From Deltaproteobacteria bacterium (GTDB lineage Bacteria > Myxococcota_A > UBA9160 > SZUA-336), in NCBI GenBank assembly GCA_019311115.1, contig JAFDDB010000027.1, positions 1-38,641 on the forward strand: a stretch of DNA of 38,641 bases. The letters are read 5' to 3'. Position 1 is the stretch's first letter. The number at the start of each line of letters is the position of its first letter. The notes beneath the pieces were generated by a model. The model ran no database searches, was not told where the DNA came from, and saw only the letters and a program-made list of their open reading frames with translations. This document shows positions 23,055-29,302 of the stretch, one piece after another. The translations under genes and the position numbers were made by a program.

Positions 23055-23666
23055 ATGGCGATCTACCTGATCCGGCACGGCGAGACGGCCTCGAACGCGA
23101 ACCGCGTGGTGCAGGTCCCGGAGACTCCCCTGTCCGAGCGCGGACTCGCGCAGGCCGAGCGGCTCGGCCGCCGCCTGGCGGAAGACGGCATCTCGCGCAT
23201 CCTGTCGAGCGACTACGCACGCGCCCACACGACCGCGGAGCACGTCTCGGCCACCACCGGCGTCCCGATCGAGATCGAGGAGACGCTACGCGAGCGGAAC
23301 TTCGGCGACCTGCGCGGGCGTCCGTACTCGGAGGTCGGCGACCTCTTCGCCGAGGGCTACGAGCCCCCGGGCGGCGAGAGCTGGGAGGTGTTCTTCGAGC
23401 GCGCGGACCGCAGCTGGGAGATCGTCAAGCGAGCCGCCGCCGAGACCGACGGCCACCTGGCCGTCGTGACGCACGGCCTGATCTGCTTCGCATACGTGTC
23501 GCGGAGTGCCCGGACCGAGCCGGGGCACGAGGTGTCGCGCGGCTTCGCGAACACCTCGCTCACCGTCATCGAGTCGCAGGCGCCGTTCCGGGTCGAGCTT
23601 CTGGACTGCTCTGCGCACCTGGACGAAGAGACCGCGCACGACCGCCGCAGCGTCTCGGGACTCTGA
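23055..23666 (+). CDS. Histidine phosphatase (phosphoglycerate mutase-like)
   Basis: 203 residues. The RHG motif YLIRHGETASNAN holds the phospho-accepting histidine; the second histidine is in VVTHGLICF and the supporting glutamate in RERNFGDLRG. This is the co-factor-dependent phosphoglycerate mutase/phosphatase superfamily (GpmB, CobC, broad-specificity phosphatases). It acts on small phosphorylated molecules; the substrate is not predictable here. ATG 23055 is 22 bases after a TATGAT element, with a G-rich stretch (GGGGGG) as the only ribosome-binding-site candidate. Confidence 0.9.
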   Translation: MAIYLIRHGETASNANRVVQVPETPLSERGLAQAERLGRRLAEDGISRILSSDYARAHTTAEHVSATTGVPIEIEETLRERNFGDLRGRPYSEVGDLFAEGYEPPGGESWEVFFERADRSWEIVKRAAAETDGHLAVVTHGLICFAYVSRSARTEPGHEVSRGFANTSLTVIESQAPFRVELLDCSAHLDEETAHDRRSVSGL

Positions 23667-23701
23667 CGCGTCTGGAGCCAGAAGAGCGGGACGGGTCCGG
23701 A

Positions 23702-24568
23702 TCAGCTCACGGCTTGGAGGTAGCGGACCGCTACCTCCAGGTGGTCCTCGGCGCGACTGAAGCCGGCTCCCATCGTCGCGATGGCGATGTGCGTCGCGCC
23801 GAGTTCCCGCCACGCGTCGGCGTGCTGCGTCCAGCGATCCGGGTTGCCGCCGCGCGCCTGGGCCTGCGCCTGGATGCCGAAGCCCGCCGGGTCGCGGCCC
23901 TCGTCCTCGAGGTAGCCGCGCAGCGCGCCGACCATGGCCTTGGCACGGTCGTTCGGAGGGACGATCGGCATCCAGCCGTCGCCGATCTTCGCGGCGCGTC
24001 GCAGCAGCGGGTCCGCACCGCCTCCGAACCAGACGGGGATCGTGGGGCGAGGCGGCCGCGGGTTGATGCTCGCGCGGTCCACTCGGTGCCAGCGGCCGTC
24101 GAAGTCCACCGAGTCCTTCGCCCAGAGCTCGCGCATCAGGGCGACCTGCTCCTCCTGGCGCTTGCCGCGGTTGTGGAAGTCCTCGCCCAGCGCCTCGTAC
24201 TCGACCGTGTTCCAGCCGGTCCCGATGCCGAGCCGGACCCTCCCGCCCGACAGCAGGTCGACCTGCGCCGCCTGCTTCGCCACCAGCGCGGTCTGGCGCT
24301 GCGGCAGCACGAGCACGGCGGTCACGAGCTCGATCCGCTCGGTCACGCCCGCCAGGTAGCCCATGGTCACGAAGGGCTCGTGGAAGGGCGTGTCCTTGTC
24401 GTACGGCCTGCCCTCCCAGCCACCGGGCCGGTCCGGGTCGGCGCCCAGCACGTGGTCGTAGAGCAGCAGGTGGTGGAAGCCCGCCTCCTCGGCGCCGCGC
24501 GCGAAGTCGCGGATCACCGCGGGGTCGTTTCCGATCTCGGTCTGCGGGAAGACGATTCCGATGTGCAT
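23702..24568 (-). CDS. LLM-class flavin/F420-dependent oxidoreductase
   Basis: 288 residues of the luciferase-like monooxygenase fold. The N-terminus MHIGIVFPQTEIGNDP and the segments FHEPFVTMGYLAG, VDLLSGGRVRLGIGTGWN and PVWFGGGADPLLRRAAKIGDGW are typical of the F420-dependent TIGR03619/TIGR03620-like groups. These TIM-barrel enzymes use reduced F420 or FMN to reduce or oxygenate organic substrates. No F420 biosynthesis gene is in the window, so the cofactor is inferred. A TACGCT six bases upstream of the ATG suggests a leaderless transcript. Confidence 0.88.
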   Translation of the reverse strand: MHIGIVFPQTEIGNDPAVIRDFARGAEEAGFHHLLLYDHVLGADPDRPGGWEGRPYDKDTPFHEPFVTMGYLAGVTERIELVTAVLVLPQRQTALVAKQAAQVDLLSGGRVRLGIGTGWNTVEYEALGEDFHNRGKRQEEQVALMRELWAKDSVDFDGRWHRVDRASINPRPPRPTIPVWFGGGADPLLRRAAKIGDGWMPIVPPNDRAKAMVGALRGYLEDEGRDPAGFGIQAQAQARGGNPDRWTQHADAWRELGATHIAIATMGAGFSRAEDHLEVAVRYLQAVS

Positions 24569-24632
24569 CGCGCGAGCGTACCAGATGGTCGACTCGCCGG
24601 TTCCCGGCGGGCCGCGCTCTTCGGTCCGGTGC

Positions 24633-25082
24633 TCACCGCGCGTCAGCGTAGGCCTCGAGGCGGCGGCCGAGCGACTCGCTGAAGTCGGCGAAGCGCTCCA
24701 GGTCCCGGAGCGGGATGTCGCCCCAGACCGCGGCGATGGCGCGCTCCCGGCTGCGCCGCAGCCCGCCCAGCACACGGCGCCCCTTTGCGGTCAGCGCGTA
24801 GCGGCGCTGACGCGCGTCCACCTCGTCGATCGAGACCGTCACCAGCCCCGCTTCGGCGAGCTGCCGCAAGGTCTTCGAGACCGCCGCGGGGCTCTGCGCG
24901 CGCCGCCGGGCGAAGAGCGACGGCATGAAGTCCTCGGTCGAGATCTCCTCCAGCACGCGCCACTGCCCCGGTGTGAGCCCGGCCTCGGCGGACAGCTGGT
25001 CGCGCCGCTCCGCAAAGTCGTCCGCCAGCCGCTGCAGTCCCGCGATTGCCCGCCCGAGCACGCGCTCCTTCTTCTTGCTCAT
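24633..25082 (-). CDS. MarR-family transcriptional regulator
   Basis: 149 residues. Winged-helix DNA-binding core: LTPGQWRVLEEIS, a recognition region around ARRRAQSPAAVSKTLRQLAEAGLV, and the wing VSIDEVDARQRRYALTAKGRRVL, whose DxRxxxxxLT pattern is diagnostic for MarR. It probably represses itself and the divergent methyltransferase gene through the palindrome at 25083-25104. I choose ATG 25082 rather than 25094 because the upstream start would fall inside the operator and predicted minus-10 element. Effector unknown. Confidence 0.88.
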   Translation of the reverse strand: MSKKKERVLGRAIAGLQRLADDFAERRDQLSAEAGLTPGQWRVLEEISTEDFMPSLFARRRAQSPAAVSKTLRQLAEAGLVTVSIDEVDARQRRYALTAKGRRVLGGLRRSRERAIAAVWGDIPLRDLERFADFSESLGRRLEAYADAR

Positions 25083-25121
25083 ATAGTTCACCATGGTAAA
25101 CTATTGACAGGAGGATACAAT
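25075..25121. promoter_or_regulatory. Divergent promoters with MarR-type operator
   Basis: An AT-rich island in a GC-rich genome. A 22-base palindrome (25083-25104) has half-sites ATAGTT and AACTAT around central ACCATGGT, with one mismatched pair (25089/25098). Plus-strand promoter: TTGCTC (25075-25080), 16-base spacer, TAAACT (25097-25102). Minus-strand promoter: TTGTAT (25120-25115), 16-base spacer, TACCAT (25098-25093). Both minus-10 elements lie inside the palindrome and share the TA at 25097-25098, so one bound dimer would block both. AGGAGG (25109-25114) serves the plus-strand gene. Confidence 0.7.
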
Positions 25122-25886
25122 ATGACCTCGAGCGCGGGAATCAAGGCATCCGTCCAGAGCCAGTTCGGTGCGGCGTCCGCCGAGTACGCGGTCGCCGCGG
25201 TCCACATCGCCGGTGCAGACCTCGACCGCATGCTCGCCGAAGCGGACCTGCAGCCCGGCCATCGCGTGCTCGACGTGGGCTCCGGGGCCGGACACAGCAC
25301 GCTCGCCTTTGCACGGGCCGGCGCGCGCGTGACCGGCGTCGACCTGACTGCCGAGATGGTCGAGACCGGGCGGGACCTGGCGCGCCGCGAGGGGCTCGAC
25401 AACGCCGACTTCAAGCAGGGCGACGCCGAGCGCCTGCCCTTCGCCACCGACCTCTTCGACCGCGTGACCTGCCGCCTCTGCGCGCACCACTTTGCCGACG
25501 TGCCCGCCGCGCTGCGCGAGATGCGCCGCGTGCTGAAGCCCGACGGTCTGCTGCTGCTCTGCGACAGCGTCGCGCCCGAGGACGACGCGCGCGACGCGTT
25601 CTTCCAGCAGTTCGAGACGCTGCGCGACCGCTCACACGTGCGGAACTACCGCGTGTCGGAGTGGGAGCAGATGCTCCGCGAAGCCGGCTTCTCTCCGCAG
25701 ACGCTGGACCGCTGGAACCTCGACATCGACTTCGACGCCTGGGTCGAGCGGATGCACACGCCCGCCGACCGCGTCGCGGCCCTGCGCGAACTGGCGGAGC
25801 GCGCAGACCCGGCCGCGCGCGAGCACTTCCTCTTCACCGGGCGCCCGGGGACCTTCCTTATCCCCATCTGCCTGATCCGGGGCTAA
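25122..25886 (+). CDS. Class I SAM-dependent methyltransferase (UbiE/YcgJ-like)
   Basis: 254 residues. Motif I RVLDVGSGAGHSTLAFA binds S-adenosylmethionine; the acidic end of strand 2 is VTGVDLTAEMV; GDAERLPFATDLFDRV and LREMRRVLKPDGLLLL are the usual later motifs of the Methyltransf_11 fold. A small-molecule methyl acceptor is likely, but cannot be named. AGGAGG lies seven bases before the ATG, the best ribosome-binding site in this part of the window. Its pairing with a divergent MarR repressor suggests induction by a toxic or signalling compound which it may methylate; that is inference. Confidence 0.9.
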   Translation: MTSSAGIKASVQSQFGAASAEYAVAAVHIAGADLDRMLAEADLQPGHRVLDVGSGAGHSTLAFARAGARVTGVDLTAEMVETGRDLARREGLDNADFKQGDAERLPFATDLFDRVTCRLCAHHFADVPAALREMRRVLKPDGLLLLCDSVAPEDDARDAFFQQFETLRDRSHVRNYRVSEWEQMLREAGFSPQTLDRWNLDIDFDAWVERMHTPADRVAALRELAERADPAAREHFLFTGRPGTFLIPICLIRG

Positions 25887-25905
25887 CGTCCCGGAGAACT
25901 CCCCG

Positions 25906-27183
25906 CTACAGCTCCGCGGCTCGCAACGCGAGGCCGCCGGCGACGGACGTCAACTCGTCGCCGGCGTGGAGCTTCTCGACCCCGAAGCGCTCCAGGAACA
26001 GCCCGCGCACCGCGGGCACGAACGACGAGCCTCCCGTCAGGAACACGGCGTCGATGTCGGCGGGCTCCGTACCGCACTCCTCGAGGAGCCCGTCGAGGCA
26101 GGCCTCGATCTGCTGCACCTCGTCCCAGATCCAGGTCATGAAGTCGCCGCGGTAGATCTCGACGTCGATCGCAGCGGGGCCGTTCTGGAAGACGAAGCGG
26201 CTCTCGTGCCGCGACGACAGCTCGACCTTGGTTCGCTCGACCGCGCGGTAGAGCGCCAAGCCCAGGTCGTTGCGCACCAGGTGGATCAGCGCGTCGAGCT
26301 TCTCGGGCTCGACCGCCTCGCGCCGCAGGTCGTGCAGGATCTGCAACGTCTTCGGCGTCTTCAGGAACGACAAGTGATGCCAGCGCTCGAGGTGCGCGAA
26401 GATCCATTCGGGCATCAACAGCACGCGGCCGAAGATCGACCGGTGCTCGCCGCGCTGACCAAGCTCGGGAGCGACCACGTGGCGCACGATCTTGCCGTCG
26501 AAGGCGTCGCCCGCGACGCCGACGCCGGCCGTGCCCAGGATCGGCTGCGCGTCCCCGCCCTTCTCGCGCCCGGGACCGACGCGCACCAGCGAGAAGTCGC
26601 TCGTGCCGCCGCCGAAGTCGGCGATCAGGACGAGTTCGTCGTGGTCGAGCGACTGCTCGTAGAAGTAGGCGGCCGCCACCGGCTCGTACTCGAAGACGAC
26701 GTCGCCGAAGCCACCGTTCCAGTACGCCGCACGCAGGCGCGACAGGGCGTACTCCTCGTCCTCGGCGCTCTTCGCGCCGGCGAACCGCACGGGCCGTCCC
26801 ACGACGATGGGCCCGTCGAGGGGGCCGAGCCGCGCCTCGGCGCCCTCCCTGAGCCGCATCAGCAGCCGCCCGATCAGCGCCTCGAGCCGCCAAGCGTCAC
26901 CGAACACGCTGGTGGTCACGAAGTCGCGGCTCGGCAGGAAGGACTTGAGGGACTGCACGAGCCGTCCGGGATCGTCGGCCGCCAGGTAGCGGTCGATCGC
27001 CGCGGGTCCGGCGACCGAGGCGATCCGCTCGTCCTCGTCCTTCTCGAAGTACAGGATCGAGCGGAAGGTCGGCGTCTCGCCGCCCGACCAGTCGAAGGTC
27101 CCCAACCGGGGCGCGCCCCCGCCGTCTACGACGGCGATGGCGCTGTTCGTCGTACCGAAGTCCAGACCGATCGCACGTGCCAT
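25906..27183 (-). CDS. Hsp70/DnaK-like ATPase (YegD type, no substrate domain)
   Basis: 425 residues, only the actin-like ATPase fold. Phosphate 1 motif IGLDFGTTNSAIAVVDG, phosphate 2 LVLIADFGGGTSDFSL and adenosine motif AVFLTGGSSFVPAV are intact, so ATP binding is expected. The peptide-binding domain of DnaK is absent, as in E. coli YegD. It may work as a regulatory chaperone-like ATPase. GGAGGG lies upstream of the ATG. It is the last gene in a unit with the CdaA-YbbR fusion and the ClpP paralog, 71 bases after the latter. Confidence 0.9.
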   Translation of the reverse strand: MARAIGLDFGTTNSAIAVVDGGGAPRLGTFDWSGGETPTFRSILYFEKDEDERIASVAGPAAIDRYLAADDPGRLVQSLKSFLPSRDFVTTSVFGDAWRLEALIGRLLMRLREGAEARLGPLDGPIVVGRPVRFAGAKSAEDEEYALSRLRAAYWNGGFGDVVFEYEPVAAAYFYEQSLDHDELVLIADFGGGTSDFSLVRVGPGREKGGDAQPILGTAGVGVAGDAFDGKIVRHVVAPELGQRGEHRSIFGRVLLMPEWIFAHLERWHHLSFLKTPKTLQILHDLRREAVEPEKLDALIHLVRNDLGLALYRAVERTKVELSSRHESRFVFQNGPAAIDVEIYRGDFMTWIWDEVQQIEACLDGLLEECGTEPADIDAVFLTGGSSFVPAVRGLFLERFGVEKLHAGDELTSVAGGLALRAAEL

Positions 27184-27254
27184 CGGAGCCCTCCGCCGAT
27201 TCGTGACCGCCGTTGGATACCGGACGCGGCGCTACAGGGCGCGCAGCCCCCGGG

Positions 27255-27851
27255 TCAGAGCTCGGAGTGACTCGAGACGACCTGCCCGACGATGCCGTAC
27301 GCCTTCGCCTCTTCGGCGTTCATCCAGAAGTTGCGGTCGGTGTCCTTCTCGACCTTGTCGAGCGGCTGGCCCGTCTGGTCCGCGATGACCTGGTTCAGGC
27401 GCCGGCGCATCTTGACGATCTCCTCGGCCTCGATGCCGATGTCCGACGCCTGCCCGCGCACCCCGCCCATGGGCTGGTGCAGCATGTAGCGCGTGTTGGG
27501 CAGCGAAAAGCGGTCCTCGCGCGGCACGCTCAGGTAGATGTGCGCGCCCGCGCTGGCGACCCAGCCGGTCCCCAGGATCTTCACCCGCGGCCCCACGAAG
27601 CGGATCACGTCGAAGATGGTGTCGCCGGCCTCGACGTGGCCACCCTGCGAGTTGATCCAGACCGAGATGTCGTCGTCGGAGTCGTCGGCGAGTGCGACCA
27701 GCTTCTGGCACACGTCCTTGGCCACCGTCTGGTTGATCTCGCCGAACAGGAAGACGCGGCGCGCCTTGAAGAGCGCCTCTTCGATGCGCGCGGCGAACAT
27801 CGACTGCGCGCCGCCAGGGGTGCTGTCGGGGCTCTCGGGCGTGTCGGGCAT
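27255..27851 (-). CDS. ClpP-family serine protease subunit (paralog)
   Basis: 198 residues. The ClpP catalytic triad is present: Ser in GWVASAGAHIYL, His in RYMLHQPMGG and Asp in VEKDTDRNFWM. The oxyanion-region motif is INSQGGHVEAGDTIFD rather than the classic NSPGGSVTAG, and the N-terminal strand MFAARIEEALFKARRVFLFG lacks the usual MVxQTxxGER axial loop; this indicates a ClpP paralog and not the main housekeeping subunit. Without the axial loop its docking to ClpX/ClpA may differ. GGAGA lies upstream of the ATG. Second in a unit with cdaA and an Hsp70-like gene. No ClpX gene is in the window. Confidence 0.85.
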   Translation of the reverse strand: MPDTPESPDSTPGGAQSMFAARIEEALFKARRVFLFGEINQTVAKDVCQKLVALADDSDDDISVWINSQGGHVEAGDTIFDVIRFVGPRVKILGTGWVASAGAHIYLSVPREDRFSLPNTRYMLHQPMGGVRGQASDIGIEAEEIVKMRRRLNQVIADQTGQPLDKVEKDTDRNFWMNAEEAKAYGIVGQVVSSHSEL

Positions 27852-27864
27852 GGTCGTCTCTCCT

Positions 27865-27917
27865 GGCTGCAGCCCGGACAGGGCTGCGTGGCTGCGGCCC
27901 TGGGAGGGCTGCGGCCC
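27865..27917. repeat. Short imperfect direct repeats between cdaA and clpP-like gene
   Basis: GGCTGCGGCCC occurs at 27890-27900 and 27907-27917, and a one-mismatch copy (GGCTGCAGCCC) at 27865-27875. Each unit can pair with itself, so the 72-base intergenic RNA should be structured, possibly a processing or attenuation site. Confidence 0.4.
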
Positions 27918-27923
27918 GGGAGA

Positions 27924-29141
27924 CTAGCGCACGCGGTTCTCGGACGGAGCCGCCGCCACGGTGGGAAGGTCGGGCGCGAAGCGCACCGTGACCTGTCCGG
28001 CGTGAAGGCGTCGGACCTCGATGCGGCCGGGGTGGCGCACCCGGTCCAGCGAGAGTGGGAGCGCGGCGCTGCCCTCTCCGTTCGCCAGGCTCGACCCCGC
28101 CCCGGACGCGTCGACCCACACCACGACGTCATCGCCCCCCAGCAGCGCCAGGCTGCGCCGCATTCCCGTGACCGTCACGTCAACGCGTGCGGGCTCCACC
28201 GACGCCACGGCCGCGCCCTCGGGCGCGTGGAGCACGCGCACGGGGACGGACCAGACCTGCTCGGCGGGCCGGGCGCCCGCCACGAAGACGCCCCACAGCG
28301 CGATCGCCAGCGCGCCGGCCCCCGCCAGTTCGGCCGGCCGGCGCCGCAGCCAGCCACCCCAGCCGGCGCGCGAGGGCGAGAGCGCCCGACGCTTGCGGTG
28401 GAAGCGGTCGATCGAGTGGCGGAGTTCGTCCCCGCCGGCCAGTTCGCGCAGCCGCCCGCCCCTTGCCGCCGAGATGGTCCCGCGCTCCTCCGAGACCACG
28501 ATGCACAGCGCGTCGGTCCGCTCCGAGAGCCCGAGCGCCGCGCTGTGCCGCGTCCCGCCTCCGGCCAGTCGCTCGACGTTGCGCGAGAGCGGAAGCTGCA
28601 CGCCGAACCGCGTGACGCGGCCGTCCTCGACCACCGCGGCGCCGTCGTGGCCCGCCGAGTGCGGGTCGAAGACGCTCTCGAGCAGGGCCCGGCTGAGCTG
28701 CCCGCCGAGCCGCTCGCCCCCGTGGAAGTGCCGCTCGAGCTTCTGGACCCCGGGCAGGATCACCAGCGCGCCGATCCGCGCTGCGGCCAGCGCCTGCAAC
28801 GACTCGACCAGGATGTCGGACGAGCCGAGCCGCGGCCGGTAGTCGTCGCGCCGACCCAGCACCCAGGCCGCCACCTCCTCGAAGGCCTGGCGAAGCTCCT
28901 CCTGGAAGAGCACGACCAGCACGAGCGCCAGCGCGGCGAAGAACCCGTGGAAGAGCCAGGTCGTCAGCGACAGCCCGAGCGCCACGGCCGCCGTGTAGAC
29001 CAGCGCCAGCACCGCGACACCGACGGCGACCAGGGCCGCTCGGGAGCGGCGCAGCCAGGAGAGCGCCGCGGCCATCAGCAGCGTCGCCAGCGCGACGTCG
29101 ACCGCGTCCCGCGCCCCGAACTCCCCCAGCGCCTCGAGCAA
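27924..29141 (-). CDS. cdaA: Diadenylate cyclase CdaA fused to a YbbR-like domain
   Basis: 405 residues. Three N-terminal membrane helices (about 15-80) and the coiled segment FQEELRQAFEEVAAWVLG lead into a DAC domain (about 100-240) that makes c-di-AMP from two ATP. The DGA motif (166-168) is intact; the RHR motif reads RHS (198-200). A fourth membrane helix (about 272-290, AGALAIALWGVFVAGA) is followed by about 95 residues (296-390) with the YbbR/CdaR pattern VWSVPVRV, VEPARVDVTVTG, VWVDASG. Normally CdaA and its regulator CdaR (YbbR repeats) are separate adjacent genes; here they are one chain, with a single YbbR repeat outside the membrane. TTG start at 29141, GAGGGGGAG just upstream. First gene of the unit. 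Confidence 0.88.
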   Translation of the reverse strand: MLEALGEFGARDAVDVALATLLMAAALSWLRRSRAALVAVGVAVLALVYTAAVALGLSLTTWLFHGFFAALALVLVVLFQEELRQAFEEVAAWVLGRRDDYRPRLGSSDILVESLQALAAARIGALVILPGVQKLERHFHGGERLGGQLSRALLESVFDPHSAGHDGAAVVEDGRVTRFGVQLPLSRNVERLAGGGTRHSAALGLSERTDALCIVVSEERGTISAARGGRLRELAGGDELRHSIDRFHRKRRALSPSRAGWGGWLRRRPAELAGAGALAIALWGVFVAGARPAEQVWSVPVRVLHAPEGAAVASVEPARVDVTVTGMRRSLALLGGDDVVVWVDASGAGSSLANGEGSAALPLSLDRVRHPGRIEVRRLHAGQVTVRFAPDLPTVAAAPSENRVR

Positions 29142-29153
29142 GGCTCCCCCTCG

Positions 29154-29170
29154 GGATCCGGACCGGATCC
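29154..29170. promoter_or_regulatory. Perfect palindrome upstream of cdaA
   Basis: GGATCCG (29154-29160), a three-base centre and CGGATCC (29164-29170) form a perfect 17-base inverted repeat 13 bases before the cdaA TTG start. It could be an operator or, in the RNA, a small hairpin next to the ribosome-binding site. It lies in the 161-base divergent spacer shared with the helicase gene. Confidence 0.4.
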
Positions 29171-29230
29171 ACGCGGGGGAACCGGAGACTACCGAATCCT
29201 CGCGATCCTTCCCGCGGAACGGCCTGCCGG

Positions 29231-29260
29231 CCCGCAGACAGGCCCGCAGACAGGCCCGCG
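29231..29260. repeat. 12-base tandem repeat, about 2.5 copies
   Basis: CCCGCAGACAGG at 29231-29242 is repeated exactly at 29243-29254 and partly (CCCGCG) at 29255-29260. It lies about 45 bases before the helicase start, in the cdaA/helicase divergent spacer, and may vary in copy number. Confidence 0.6.
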
Positions 29261-29302
29261 CCTCGGCCGTGATTTGTCGGTAAGGTGGGGCGCGTCACTG
29301 TC

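Noticed and set aside
25104-25121. TTGACA followed by TACAAT upstream of the methyltransferase
   Set aside because: They are only six bases apart, too close for one promoter. The TACAAT lies between the ribosome-binding site and the ATG.
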